Below the pieces are notes generated by a model. It was not told where the DNA came from. It did not search any database and worked only from the letters and a program-made list of their open reading frames with translations. 64,000 nt of DNA from Poriferisodalis sp965231925 (lineage in GTDB: Bacteria > Actinomycetota > Acidimicrobiia > Acidimicrobiales > Poriferisodalaceae), in contig OZ246894.1 of assembly GCA_965231925.1 (NCBI GenBank), positions 496,001 to 560,000 on the forward strand. Reading direction: 5' to 3'. Made by a program: the position numbers and the translations under genes. Below, in pieces: positions 1-7,952 of this stretch. Within the stretch, counting starts at the first letter, position 1. Every line of letters starts with the position of its first letter.

Positions 1-226
1 CACGCCTGGCGGCAGCGCGTTCATCGGGTGTGAGTGGTCCGCCGGTCTCGTCGAGCATGGTGGCCAGCAGCACGTCGAAGTCAGCGTCGGCTGCAAGCTG
101 GCATCGCACGGAGTGTTCGACATAGGCCGACACGCTCGACGCGCCACCTTGGGCGACCAGCGTCTTCACCTGGTCGGCGATGTCGGAGTCGACGGTGACC
201 GTCAACCGGCTCTTCGGGCCGCTCAT
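1..226 (-). CDS. RHH-type antitoxin, 3' end outside window
   Basis: The window starts inside this gene. About 75 residues are visible: a basic strand with the pattern SRLTVTVDSDIADQVKTL, a helical stretch SSVSAYVEHSVR, then an acidic tail DADFDVLLATMLDETGGPLT. This fits the ribbon-helix-helix/CopG-like antitoxins that precede a VapC-type toxin; any toxin would lie to the left, outside the window. ATG at 226 is used; an in-frame ATG at 235 is also possible. The same tail is found again, decayed, at 981-1075. The fold is inferred from the pattern; the partner is not visible. Confidence 0.7.
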   Translation of the reverse strand, partial: MSGPKSRLTVTVDSDIADQVKTLVAQGGASSVSAYVEHSVRCQLAADADFDVLLATMLDETGGPLTPDERAAARR

Positions 227-303
227 ACTGATCATCTTACTCTTCCGCCGCTCGACACCCCAGCGACGTGATGTCCGCCGACATTGGCCGCCAAACGAAT
301 AAC

Positions 304-346
304 GGGACCCCTCGTGGGGGTCCCAGCAGGACCTCGAAAGAGGTCC
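304..346. other. Two adjacent strong hairpins
   Basis: In the divergent gap between the antitoxin and the SRPBCC gene there are two perfect stem-loops 4 nt apart. The first pairs 304-311 with 317-324 (8 bp, GGGACCCC). The second pairs 329-335 with 340-346 (7 bp, GGACCTC) around a GAAA tetraloop. No U-run follows on either strand, so a simple terminator is not well supported. They may be a structured leader RNA or a remnant of a repeat family. Confidence 0.4.
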
Positions 347-423
347 CTCGCAAAGTGGGAACCGCTGGAACGGGTCCGCCCCAGTAGGCGGGCTGATGCA
401 TTCGGTACCGGCGTTATGGTCAC

Positions 424-879
424 TTGATCGCGCTACGTGCGACTGCCTCGATGGTGACGCCGGCCACGCCGCAGCAGGTGTTGGAACTCGTCTTGGACTT
501 GGGGCGGTACCGGCAAGTCGACTCGAAGATCGTCGCCGTGAGAGCTGTGGTTGGACCGGATGAGAACGGACGCGGCTGGGTGCGCTTGTGGACGCGGCTG
601 AAGTGGACCCCGCCCGTTCCCGACCTGCAACTCTTCGAGTTGGAGCGCTGGAGCCGGCTCAGGTTTACAGGCGCCCCCGGTCAGCTAGCGCGGCTCGCCC
701 TCAGGTTCACGGGCACCGTCGAGTGCGAGCCGGCCTTAGACGGCACGCTCGTGACCCACTCCTACGATCTGGCCTTCCGCGGCCCGTTCCGCTTGCTCGA
801 GTTCCCGCATCGGCGATGGCTCCAGCGCGATCTCGACGAGGAAATGGCGCGGCTCGCAGACCTTCTGGAATCCGCCTGA
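424..879 (+). CDS. SRPBCC (START-like) superfamily protein
   Basis: This 151-residue protein has the size and layout of the SRPBCC/polyketide-cyclase superfamily: a first strand (LRATASMVTP), the typical APxxVxxLVLDLGRY helix near residues 14-28, alternating strands, and a long C-terminal helix (residues 128-150) that would close the ligand pocket. Such proteins bind hydrophobic ligands; the ligand cannot be told. A TTG start at 424 keeps the first beta-strand; an ATG at 451 would remove it. It stands alone on the plus strand. Confidence 0.7.
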   Translation: MIALRATASMVTPATPQQVLELVLDLGRYRQVDSKIVAVRAVVGPDENGRGWVRLWTRLKWTPPVPDLQLFELERWSRLRFTGAPGQLARLALRFTGTVECEPALDGTLVTHSYDLAFRGPFRLLEFPHRRWLQRDLDEEMARLADLLESA

Positions 880-980
880 TCGGTCAGAGCGCATCGCATC
901 GCTGGTCGGCGGTTGATGCTTGGAATCGACGAGATCAACGCCGACGGAGATACCAAAGAGGGCACCCAGTTGACGTTCCG

Positions 981-1075
981 CGCTCGTCGGCCGTGAGGGG
1001 CCCGCCAGTCTCGTCGAGCATCGTGGCCAGCAGCACATCGAAATCAGCGTCGGCCGTGAGCACCAACCGACATGC
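981..1075 (-). pseudogene. Decayed antitoxin fragment
   Basis: Read on the minus strand this stretch encodes DADFDVLLATMLDETGGPLT followed by a short diverged tail, almost the same as the C-terminal part of the antitoxin at 1-226. Nucleotide similarity covers about 95 bases and then stops on both sides. There is no start codon with the N-terminal DNA-binding part and no toxin gene follows. It looks like a relic of a second copy of the same toxin-antitoxin locus. Confidence 0.65.
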
Positions 1076-1105
1076 CGATTGCTGGTCGGTGGATAGCTTG
1101 CGCTG

Positions 1106-1468
1106 ATGAGTGCAGCACCCAGCCTCGACGGACGCACTTTCGTCGGCGTCGCGAACGATCCTGGGGGCGATGTAGGCGCAGAGACGCGGTTCGAGTACCA
1201 CGAGGAATCCGACGGGGTCGTGTGGGCCCGCTACGAGGGCGGCACCGTGCGGCTCGGTCATCTCGTCGGACGACGCGACGGCGACGACCTGGATTTTCGG
1301 TACTCGCACGTGACGACGAGCGGAACGACAGCCAACGGGCACTGCCGGAGCCGCATTGTCGTGTCAGACGGCGGGCCGTTGGAGCTTCACGAGGAATGGG
1401 AGTGGGAGAGCCAGCCCGGCACAGGCACCAGCCTCGTCCGCGAGGTCGTTGCTCCGGACGGCCTGTGA
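1106..1468 (+). CDS. Conserved hypothetical beta-sheet protein
   Basis: This 120-residue protein matches from memory a widespread small family with the order F-x-Y-x-E (residues 29-32), W-A-x-Y-x-G-G (39-45), G-H-L-x-G (50-54), DFRYxHV (62-68), and LHEEWEW near residues 92-98. Members are often labelled N-acetylglutamate synthase in databases, but nothing in the sequence supports that activity; it lacks an acetyltransferase fold. It is probably a beta-barrel of unknown role. The start ATG at 1106 gives the usual family length. Confidence 0.65.
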   Translation: MSAAPSLDGRTFVGVANDPGGDVGAETRFEYHEESDGVVWARYEGGTVRLGHLVGRRDGDDLDFRYSHVTTSGTTANGHCRSRIVVSDGGPLELHEEWEWESQPGTGTSLVREVVAPDGL

Positions 1469-1575
1469 TTCGGGTGAATCAGGCGCGGTGATGAGCCGAT
1501 CGCCCTCATGCATGTGCATTTCCCACGGGACACCGGAGGCCGAAATCTCGGCGTCGAAGAATCGAAGGCGCGCCA

Positions 1576-2694
1576 TCAGGCGGCGATGTAGCGAGCGCTT
1601 GGTCGGATGATCTTGTTGTTGGCGGCCTGCTCGAGAATGTGAGCGCCCCAACCGACGACCCGGCTCGTCGTGAACGTCGAGGTGAACGCTTCCTGGGGCA
1701 GTCCGGCCAGGTGCAGCACCACCGCGGCGTAGTACTCCACGTTGGTGACGATGACAGCGTCGGGTTTGCGGCCGGCCAGGAATGCCAGCAATTCTGCTTC
1801 GATCGCAACCGCACGCTCCACGAGTTCGCCGCCGAAATCGAGTGCTACGTGCTTCAGCGTTTCCGAGCGCGGGTCTGCCGCCTGGTACACGGCATGCCCG
1901 AACCCCATGACCTTGCGGCCGGCGTCGAACTCGGCCGCTGCCCATGCGCGAGCCGCTGCCGGGTCGCCGATTGCGTCGAGCATGTCGAGCACCCGGCTCG
2001 GGGCACCGCCATGGAGCGGGCCTGCCAGCGCGCCGAGCGCTGCCACGAATGCGCTTGCCACCGACGCACCGGTGCTGGTGACGACCCGGGCGGTGAACGC
2101 CGAGGCGTTGAACCCGTGCTCGGCGGTGAGGCCGAGGTAGGTCTCGACAGCCCTCGCGTGGGCCGCCGGCGGATTGTCGCCCAGCGTCGATCTCAGGTAG
2201 TGCGCTGCGTATGACAAACCTCGTTCGGGGGCGACCGGCTCGCCGCCTGAGCGGATGCGGTTGACCGTGCCGAGCACGGTCGGTGCAGCGCCGATGGCTT
2301 GCAGCACCGCCAGGCGGCGTTCGTCGCGGGTCAGGTCGATGGTCGGGCGCCCGTCGACCACCAGCGGCAGCACGCTGGCCAGTACAGCCAGCGGGTCGAG
2401 ATCCGTTCGCGACAGCTTGACGACCAAGTCGTGTGCATCCGCGTTCAGCTCCCGGAACGCAGCCAGCTCGGCGGTGAATCCGGCCAAGGCTCCGTCTTCA
2501 GGCAGCACCCCGTCGACCAGCAGGCAGGCAATCGCCTCGAAGGAAACTGACCGAGCGAGTTCGGTGGCGTCGCGGCCTCGGTAGTGGTACCAGCCCTCGT
2601 CGCCCCGGACGGTGCCGACGGACGTCTCGGCCACGATCAAGCCCTTGAGCCCGGGCGGGGCAACTGATCCTGCGGGGACGACATTGGTGCTCAT
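1576..2694 (-). CDS. citA: CitA-type citrate/methylcitrate synthase
   Basis: The 372-residue protein condenses an acyl-CoA with oxaloacetate (citrate or 2-methylcitrate synthesis, cytoplasm). The oxaloacetate-binding AEHGFNAS (His193), catalytic GPLHGGAP (His228) and GFGHAVY (His267) motifs are present. The usual NVDFY catalytic aspartate is NVEYY (Glu320). As recalled, this Asp-to-Glu change is typical of actinobacterial CitA, so it is a family trait, not decay. The C-terminus has the RVVGWGAHILEQ helix. It is divergent from a helix-turn-helix/citrate-synthase fusion; the shared promoter carries a palindrome. Confidence 0.9.
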   Translation of the reverse strand: MSTNVVPAGSVAPPGLKGLIVAETSVGTVRGDEGWYHYRGRDATELARSVSFEAIACLLVDGVLPEDGALAGFTAELAAFRELNADAHDLVVKLSRTDLDPLAVLASVLPLVVDGRPTIDLTRDERRLAVLQAIGAAPTVLGTVNRIRSGGEPVAPERGLSYAAHYLRSTLGDNPPAAHARAVETYLGLTAEHGFNASAFTARVVTSTGASVASAFVAALGALAGPLHGGAPSRVLDMLDAIGDPAAARAWAAAEFDAGRKVMGFGHAVYQAADPRSETLKHVALDFGGELVERAVAIEAELLAFLAGRKPDAVIVTNVEYYAAVVLHLAGLPQEAFTSTFTTSRVVGWGAHILEQAANNKIIRPSARYIAA

Positions 2695-2717
2695 GTCGGC
2701 GAGCGTAAGTGCGTGGA

Positions 2718-2746
2718 GTTATATTGACAACGTTGATCAATATCAA
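2718..2746 (-). promoter_or_regulatory. citA promoter with embedded palindromic operator
   Basis: On the minus strand there is a -35 TTGATA (2746-2741), a 17-nt spacer and a -10 TATAAC (2723-2718), 23 nt upstream of the citA start. An imperfect palindrome with arms ATATTGA and TCAATAT spans 2721-2743, and its centre is the 8-bp palindrome CAACGTTG. The palindrome fills the spacer and part of both boxes, so a bound protein would act directly on this promoter. The divergent HTH-fusion gene at 2825 is the natural candidate regulator. Confidence 0.6.
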
Positions 2747-2824
2747 TGTTGCTTCGGTTCACACGGGACGAGCGCCGTTGGCAGCCGGCGGAATCCAGCA
2801 ACCCAGACAAGGCGAAGCAAACGC

Positions 2825-3997
2825 ATGGACGACTGGTTGACGACCGAGCAAGCGGCTGCCCGCCTCGGCGTCAAGCGCGAAACGCTCTACGCCTACGTCA
2901 GCAGGGGACTGCTGCACCGGGCGCTGGATGCGGACGGCCGCAGGTCGCGCTTCGATCCCGCGGAAATAGACCGGCTCCGCCGGCGGCAACGGCCCGAGGG
3001 TGAGTTCGCGACGCTCGTGTCAACACGGATCGCACGGCCGAGCGATGAAGGCGTGTGGGTGCGCGGCCGGGATCTCGTGGCCGAGGCTGCACTGTCGACG
3101 TTCGAAGATGCTGCCGACCGGGTATGGCAAGCCGGCCCTGGGGAGACCTGGCCGCCGGTCAACGATCCCGACGAGATCCATGACGATGTGCTCGCCCGAG
3201 TCCCGAAGCAAGCGCCGCTCATGGTCCGGCTCCGGATCGGCGTGGCGCTGGCCTCTGCCGCGGACCCCCTGCGTGACGATCTCACGCCGACCTCGGTCCG
3301 CACGGCGGGCCGTCGAGCCGTGTGCGCGATGGTGCGCTCGCTGCAGCGCCACTGCAGGCCGCAGGGCGACCGCATCGCCGATGCATTGTGGTGCCGCCTG
3401 TCACGCCGCCAGGCCAGCCAGCGGCGCCGGTCGGCGTTGAACCGGGCGCTGGTGCTCTTGGCCGAGCACGGCATGGCAAGTTCCACGCTCGGCGCCCGAG
3501 TAGCGGCTTCCGTCCGTGCCGACCCCTATTCGGTCATCACGGCCGGTCTCGGCGTGCTCGGCGGGCGACTGCACGGTGCAGCGAGCGCTCCCGTCCATCT
3601 GCTTCTTGCCGAGGCGGCGCGCAGCGGCGATCCGGCCCGTGCCCTCGGTGACGCTCAGCGAACGCTGAGCTACACGCCGGGCTTCGGGCACGTCACGCTC
3701 AAGCGACGCGACGCCCGGTTCGGGGCACTGATGGAAGCCCTGACCGGTGCCTGGCCGACAGACGACCGGCTCGGAACCGTGCTGGAGGTGCACATTCTCG
3801 CAGCTGACCGAACCGAGGGCGTCGCCACCGTCGACTTCGCGCTCGGCGCCATGACATTCCTGGCCGATATGACGCCCGAAGCCGGCGAAGCCATCTTCGC
3901 CATCGCCCGAACCGTCGGCTGGGTCGCCCACGCCCTCGAGGAATACGGCGAAGAGCCCCTCCGCTTCCGCTTCCGAGCCCGCTACGTCGGCGACTGA
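2825..3997 (+). CDS. Helix-turn-helix domain fused to a citrate-synthase domain
   Basis: The 390-residue protein begins with a MerR/excisionase-type helix-turn-helix (WLTTEQAAARLGVKRETLYAY, residues 4-24, then SRFDPAEIDRL). The rest is a citrate-synthase fold: AEHG (His215), GGRLHGAAS (His250), GFGH (His289) and TVDFALG (Asp337). It therefore keeps the His-His-Asp set, but GFGHVTLKRRDAR lacks the usual tyrosine and other spacing is altered. It may be an enzyme with a DNA-binding arm or a metabolite-sensing regulator of the divergent citA. Start at ATG 2825 puts the HTH at the N-terminus; the frame is open further upstream but through the promoter. Confidence 0.8.
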   Translation: MDDWLTTEQAAARLGVKRETLYAYVSRGLLHRALDADGRRSRFDPAEIDRLRRRQRPEGEFATLVSTRIARPSDEGVWVRGRDLVAEAALSTFEDAADRVWQAGPGETWPPVNDPDEIHDDVLARVPKQAPLMVRLRIGVALASAADPLRDDLTPTSVRTAGRRAVCAMVRSLQRHCRPQGDRIADALWCRLSRRQASQRRRSALNRALVLLAEHGMASSTLGARVAASVRADPYSVITAGLGVLGGRLHGAASAPVHLLLAEAARSGDPARALGDAQRTLSYTPGFGHVTLKRRDARFGALMEALTGAWPTDDRLGTVLEVHILAADRTEGVATVDFALGAMTFLADMTPEAGEAIFAIARTVGWVAHALEEYGEEPLRFRFRARYVGD

Positions 3998-4233
3998 GCC
4001 GCACTACGGCGAGCATGCAACTGGATAGCCGCGCGTCGGTTCATGCATTGACCTCGCGTCGAGAGGAGAGCCGGACGATCGGAAGCTCGGATCGTTGTTC
4101 CATCTTGATGTAACTCCACTTAAAACAACTCCACTTGTATTGAACGCAGTTGACATAGGAGGGCGATTAGGGCCCCAGCTCGCCCGCATCCAGCCTCTCG
4201 GCCGATGGCAGATTCGACACTCGTCGGAGTCGG

Positions 4234-4632
4234 TCAGTCGAAGTCGCCCGGACCTGGTGGCCTCATCAGCGTGTCGATCGCGGTCCACAGCGTGCGCGAC
4301 ACCGGGTCGAACAGCACCGGCACCCCCACGCCGACAGGTGCGGCCAGCGCCAGCAGCAGTGCGCGGCTGACATCAGTGCCCCAGACGAGCATTGCCACAA
4401 CGACGGTCGCAATCACCGCGGCCGCGGACACAACCGTGTTCACCGCCACCGCGCCCAGCCAGTGACCTTCCATGCGTTCGAATCTCAAGCCGCAGCCCGG
4501 ACACCGCTCGCGCATGGCAAACAACGCCCAACGCCGAAACAGGCCCCGACCCCCACACGACGGGCATGCCAACGTCAAACCGCGCCACAGCACCCGCACG
4601 CCCGCAGTCTGCCGCCGCATCCCGCCGTTCAC
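4234..4632 (-). CDS. DUF983 membrane protein with zinc ribbon
   Basis: The 132-residue protein matches DUF983: an N-terminal zinc ribbon with two Cys pairs (CPSCGGRGLF at 23-32 and CPGCGLRFE at 44-52), the family hallmark RMEGHWLGA, then two hydrophobic segments (about 61-83 and 87-106). It is probably an inner-membrane protein of unknown function. It is divergent from the MazEF-like pair. The start is the ATG at 4632; a second ATG lies four codons in. Confidence 0.8.
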   Translation of the reverse strand: MNGGMRRQTAGVRVLWRGLTLACPSCGGRGLFRRWALFAMRERCPGCGLRFERMEGHWLGAVAVNTVVSAAAVIATVVVAMLVWGTDVSRALLLALAAPVGVGVPVLFDPVSRTLWTAIDTLMRPPGPGDFD

Positions 4633-4637
4633 TCACG

Positions 4638-4661
4638 GTGTATGACGAAATGTGATACACT
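4638..4661 (+). promoter_or_regulatory. Inverted repeat/promoter before mazEF-like genes
   Basis: GTGTAT (4638-4643) and ATACAC (4655-4660) form an inverted repeat with an 11-nt centre just upstream of the antitoxin start. TACACT at 4656-4661 resembles a -10 box and would start the transcript close to the GTG at 4668, i.e. a leaderless mRNA. Antitoxins of this kind usually repress their own promoter, so this is the expected operator place. No convincing -35 is seen. Confidence 0.45.
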
Positions 4662-4667
4662 GCTCGA

Positions 4668-4907
4668 GTGGCGCACGCGATATCTGTGAGGCTCGACCCC
4701 GAAGCACTGAGGGCTCTTCGCAGGGTGGAAGCTCAGGGGCTGACCCAATCCGAGGCAGTGCGCAGATCCATCGTGAACGAGGCCAAGCGACTTCGTGACC
4801 GTCGCGCACTCGCAGCCGAGGCCGCTGCCTTGGAATCTGATGAGGCCGACCAAGCTGAGATGGCTGCCGTGGCGAGCTTGATGGAAGAGCTTCGTGCGCC
4901 GGGGTGA
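4668..4907 (+). CDS. RHH antitoxin of a MazF/PemK-type pair
   Basis: The 79-residue protein opens with the beta-strand and helices of a ribbon-helix-helix domain (ISVRLDPEALRALRR, then TQSEAVRRSIVNEA) and ends in an acidic, alanine-rich helical tail that would wrap the toxin. The GTG start at 4668 is used; no in-frame ATG gives a full domain. Its 3' end overlaps the toxin gene by 14 nt, the usual antitoxin-first order. It should bind DNA at the inverted repeat at 4638-4660 and neutralise the toxin. Confidence 0.8.
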   Translation: MAHAISVRLDPEALRALRRVEAQGLTQSEAVRRSIVNEAKRLRDRRALAAEAAALESDEADQAEMAAVASLMEELRAPG

Positions 4908-5208
4908 AATTCACGAATTGCGCTTGCCCAAGGGTCTGGGGCACGAGCAGCAGGGTCGCCGCTACGGCGTCGTCGTGCAGTCCGATGCTTTGCTGCCGAG
5001 GTCGGTCGTCCTGGCAGCGCCGACGTCGACAAGCGCACGGGCAGCCTCGTTCCGCCCCGCCGTCGACATTGCAGGGAAGAGCACACGGGTCCTGGTAGAG
5101 CAGCTCGGAGCGGTTGACGTCAGCCGCCTCGGCGATGTCGTCGGGCACCTCACGCAGGAGGAGCAGTGGGGCGTCGACGTCGCCGTGGCGACAGTGCTCG
5201 ATCTCTGA
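4894..5208 (+). CDS. MazF/PemK-like endoribonuclease toxin
   Basis: The 104-residue protein has the start MRRGEIHELRLP, the RRYGVVVQSDALL strand, and the VLAAPTS...ARAASFRPAV core of the PemK/MazF fold, ending with the helix LGDVVGHLTQEEQWGVDVAVATVLDL seen in these toxins. MazF enzymes cleave mRNA. It has a GTG start inside the antitoxin gene, giving translational coupling. The usual RPalVv motif after the first strand is altered to RYGVVVQ, which is common among actinobacterial members. Activity is inferred. Confidence 0.8.
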   Translation: MRRGEIHELRLPKGLGHEQQGRRYGVVVQSDALLPRSVVLAAPTSTSARAASFRPAVDIAGKSTRVLVEQLGAVDVSRLGDVVGHLTQEEQWGVDVAVATVLDL

Positions 5209-5289
5209 CCGACGGCAGCCTCGCACTCCAGCAGTCCCTTCCTGTCCAGAGCCATTCCGAGTTGCCTGCGGCCGATGCTCCAGGCTGCG

Positions 5290-5661
5290 CTATGCGGTAC
5301 CGCCGGTGAATCGATGCGCCTCGAGATCGCTCCGGCTGGCCCACTCCAAGGTGCGGGCGTGGGTCGCTTCCAGCACCACCGGGGGCGCGCTTCCCGCCTC
5401 GAGCGCTTCGGTCCAGCGCGACGCGCACAGGCACCACCGGTCGCCGGGAACCAGGCCCTCGAAACCGCCGGCCGGCTGCGGCGTCGACAAGTCGTTGCCT
5501 GCCGACTTGGAGAACTCCAAGAACTCCGCCGTCATCACCGCGCACACGGTGTGAACCCCGAAGTCGCCCGAGTCGGTGTTGCAGCAACCGTCGCGGAACC
5601 AACCCGTGAGCGGGTCATAGGAGCACGGCTGCAATTCGCTGCCGAGAACGTTCTGCGCCAC
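5290..5661 (-). CDS. DUF2237 family protein
   Basis: The 123-residue protein follows DUF2237 closely: NVLGSELQPCSYDPLTGWFRDGCC near the start, HTVCAVMTAEFLEFSKSAGNDLSTP in the middle and PGDRWCLCASRW with APPVVLEATH near the end. Six cysteines are conserved (CS, CC, VCAV, CLC). The function of the family is unknown. It lies 37 nt downstream of the inositol-monophosphatase-family gene on the same strand and may be co-transcribed with it. Confidence 0.88.
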   Translation of the reverse strand: MAQNVLGSELQPCSYDPLTGWFRDGCCNTDSGDFGVHTVCAVMTAEFLEFSKSAGNDLSTPQPAGGFEGLVPGDRWCLCASRWTEALEAGSAPPVVLEATHARTLEWASRSDLEAHRFTGGTA

Positions 5662-5698
5662 GCCGCCCAGTCTCTCAGGCTGGCCGAACGATGCGGGC

Positions 5699-6463
5699 TC
5701 AGCCGACGATGAGCTCTCGAAGCGGGTCGAAGATCGACGGGCTGGCGGCGTAGACCATGTCGTCGTTGAGCTCGCTCGGGAGCTCCACCTGCGCCCCCGC
5801 CTCGGCAGCGATGAGCGCGCCGGCGGCGTAGTCGTACACCTTCAGGTCCTGTTCGAAGAAGGCGTCGCAGCGGCTGTTGGCGACCCAGCACAGGTGCAGC
5901 GCAGCCGAGCCGAAGGCCCGAATGTCGCGGGCTGCGGGAAGCACACGGCCCAACGCAGCCGCCTGAGTGCGACGCCGGTCCGCGTGGTACGAGAAGCCAG
6001 TTGCCACGAGGGCCTGCGCCATGCTCTCCGGTGCCTGAGTTGCGATGGGGGAACCGTCCAGGTGAGCCCCTGCACCGAGTGATGCAGAGAACACCTCGCA
6101 GCGCAGAACATCGGCAACAGCACCAGCCACAACCGTGCCGTCGCGGGTCGCAGCGATGCTCACGGCAAACACCGGCAGGTCGTACAGGAAGTTGATAGTG
6201 CCATCGATGGGGTCGACGATCCATCCGATGCGGCTGCGACCGACTTCCTCAGCCAGTTCCTCGCCCACAATCGAAGAATCGGGACAGCGACGCAAGAGTT
6301 CGCCACGAATGAGTTCCTCGGACTGGATGTCCACGGCGGTGACGACGTCGGTCGGGGAGGATTTCGTGCGCAGCGCCTCGCCGGTTCCGGCCGCCCCGCG
6401 CAGGAACGCGGCCGCAACCCCGGCGGCATCGACGGCGACAGTCTCTAGCTCTGTTGGTGTCAT
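5699..6463 (-). CDS. Inositol monophosphatase family enzyme
   Basis: The 254-residue protein has the metal-binding set of the FIG superfamily: GEELAEE (about residues 67-73), WIVDPIDGTINFLYDLP (about 81-97) and the C-terminal CDAFFEQDLKVYDYAAG. These enzymes remove phosphate from inositol phosphate, histidinol phosphate, PAP or sugar bisphosphates with Mg2+; the substrate cannot be told from the sequence. The length is typical. ATG at 6463 begins MTPTELETVAVDAAG, the expected first helix. Confidence 0.88.
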   Translation of the reverse strand: MTPTELETVAVDAAGVAAAFLRGAAGTGEALRTKSSPTDVVTAVDIQSEELIRGELLRRCPDSSIVGEELAEEVGRSRIGWIVDPIDGTINFLYDLPVFAVSIAATRDGTVVAGAVADVLRCEVFSASLGAGAHLDGSPIATQAPESMAQALVATGFSYHADRRRTQAAALGRVLPAARDIRAFGSAALHLCWVANSRCDAFFEQDLKVYDYAAGALIAAEAGAQVELPSELNDDMVYAASPSIFDPLRELIVG

Positions 6464-6624
6464 GCGTCGATCACCTTGCCACGTCTGCCGTCGCCCGGTG
6501 CTGACGCGCCGAGGTCGCCGTGGGCTTCACACCGACGGGCAGTAGGTGTGCAAGAGCGACGTTCAAGATAAGCCGATTGCATACGGATCACTGGCTCGTG
6601 GCCATCGCGGCGACGCGCCCGCCG

Positions 6625-7374
6625 CTAGACAGCGATCTCGCTGCGAATGCCCCGTACATCCATCTCGAAGTCCAAGTCATGCACGGGCGGTCGCGACCGG
6701 TACCAGCGCAGCCCGTGACGGGTGGCCGGCCCCATCTGCCCGATCACGGCGTCTTCCAGCAGGCCCTCGTGCATGAACACCGTGTACACGTCGGTGGTGG
6801 TGACGTGGCTCCAGCTTGCGCCCATGGCTGCCAGGCGTGACCCCATGGTTGCCACGACATGTCCGGCCTTCTCGCGCATGGCCTCGGGGTCCGTCTCGCC
6901 CTTGCGGATGATCTCGTTGTCGTCGAGCGTCGCCTCGGGGATCTCCCCCGCACCCGACACCACAAACGTCGTGGACGCGCCCGCCGGAGCCTCGACGGTG
7001 TAGGAGAACGCGTGCAGCACCGGCTCGGCCGGCGGGTCGTGTGCGGGAGCGACGTTGGTGCGGGCCAGCGGGTTGTGATCGCCCACGTACAGGTCCCATG
7101 ACCGGATGAGCTCGACGTAGCCGGCGTTGAATTCGATGAAGCCAGGCATCGAGTACGGGACGGGACAGCGCAGCTCGATAGCGCACAGCGCCGGCCGACC
7201 TCGGCCGACATCGGCCAGGTGAGCGCCGATCAGCTCGAAGCCCTCGCGCCACGGCCGGTGGGCCCTCAGAGTGGCGTGCACGACCTCGTGGCCCTCAGAT
7301 GCGACGACGCCGCTGGAGAACGGCGAGATGCCGGTGAGGAAGCGGTACCCGCCTCGGGGATTGTCGATGAGCAT
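6625..7374 (-). CDS. RidA/YjgF-like fold protein
   Basis: The 249-residue protein is not a single RidA domain but seems to hold two related halves. The second half has strands and a helix like the RidA fold (HVVATMGSRLAAMGASWSHV, TTTDVYTVF). It contains conserved-looking LARTNVAPAHDPPAEPVLHAFSY. Two-domain RidA-like folds occur in chorismatases and in proteins of unknown activity. The exact role is not recognised. The start MLIDNPRGGYRF is preceded by an intergenic region of about 250 nt. Confidence 0.55.
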   Translation of the reverse strand: MLIDNPRGGYRFLTGISPFSSGVVASEGHEVVHATLRAHRPWREGFELIGAHLADVGRGRPALCAIELRCPVPYSMPGFIEFNAGYVELIRSWDLYVGDHNPLARTNVAPAHDPPAEPVLHAFSYTVEAPAGASTTFVVSGAGEIPEATLDDNEIIRKGETDPEAMREKAGHVVATMGSRLAAMGASWSHVTTTDVYTVFMHEGLLEDAVIGQMGPATRHGLRWYRSRPPVHDLDFEMDVRGIRSEIAV

Positions 7375-7524
7375 GAAATGCCTCCTTGTGTCGACCTGAG
7401 GGAGCTATGGGTCCAAGAGCTGCTCGCGCAGGCGGAACTCCAGGCGAGTCGACCCTGTCGAGTCTTGTCTCTACTTAGAGGAAGCGCCAATGGGTGAACC
7501 CTTCCGTTGTCGCACCAGTCGTTT

Positions 7525-7589
7525 CCCGCTCTTGTTCGCTGTCGCTTACGGGCCGCTCGGGCCACGGCTTCGCCTATCGGCTCAGCCTC
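7525..7589. repeat. Dispersed repeat C, copy 1
   Basis: About 65 bases (CCCGCTCTTGTTCGCTG ... GGCTCAGCCT) match, on the opposite strand, 26785-26850. The two copies differ by a few substitutions and small indels. Both lie in non-coding DNA, here upstream of the RidA-like gene and there upstream of an enoyl-CoA hydratase gene. Confidence 0.7.
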
Positions 7590-7624
7590 TTGGCAGAGTG
7601 CTGCGGTTGGCCGGGCTGCTCGGC

Positions 7625-7735
7625 TCAGCTGGCGGGCATGCTCCAGCTCAGGATCAGGAGGCACCCGGCGAGTGCCACCGCAATCGCCAGCAGCCAGTCG
7701 CCGGTGCGTGATCGAGTCTCGGTTGATGTGTTCAT
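7625..7735 (-). CDS. Small single-pass membrane protein
   Basis: A 36-codon open frame from ATG 7735 encodes MNTSTETRSRTGDWLL, then a hydrophobic run AIAVALAGCLLILSW, then SMPAS. A polar, positively charged head followed by one transmembrane helix is the layout of many small bacterial membrane proteins. A purine-rich stretch lies upstream (GAGAAATCACG) but no strong ribosome-binding site. It sits in an otherwise gene-free gap. Recognition is by composition only; function unknown. Confidence 0.45.
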   Translation of the reverse strand: MNTSTETRSRTGDWLLAIAVALAGCLLILSWSMPAS

Positions 7736-7952
7736 CGTGATTTCTCTGTCTCTATCCACCATGCATTGCCCATGCATGTCGTCTCCCATGCAGTGCATCA
7801 AGGGGGTGTGACAGTCATGATGTTGGGGTCAGCAGTTCGGGCCTGGGTCTGGCTCGGGAGGATGCGTTCAGTCATGATCATCACGAATGCGCGCTGGACC
7901 GAAGGCGGGCTGATCTACACGCCGCCAGCGCGCTGAACGGGCTCCGGCAGCG
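7736..7952. other. Intergenic region with repeated GCATGG motifs
   Basis: No gene is supported here. Between about 7759 and 7798 the motif CCATGCA(T/G) occurs three times in close succession, upstream of the small membrane protein gene on the minus strand. It may be a regulator binding array. The rest holds no convincing ORF, and the stretch ends at the stop codon of the SDR gene. Confidence 0.4.
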
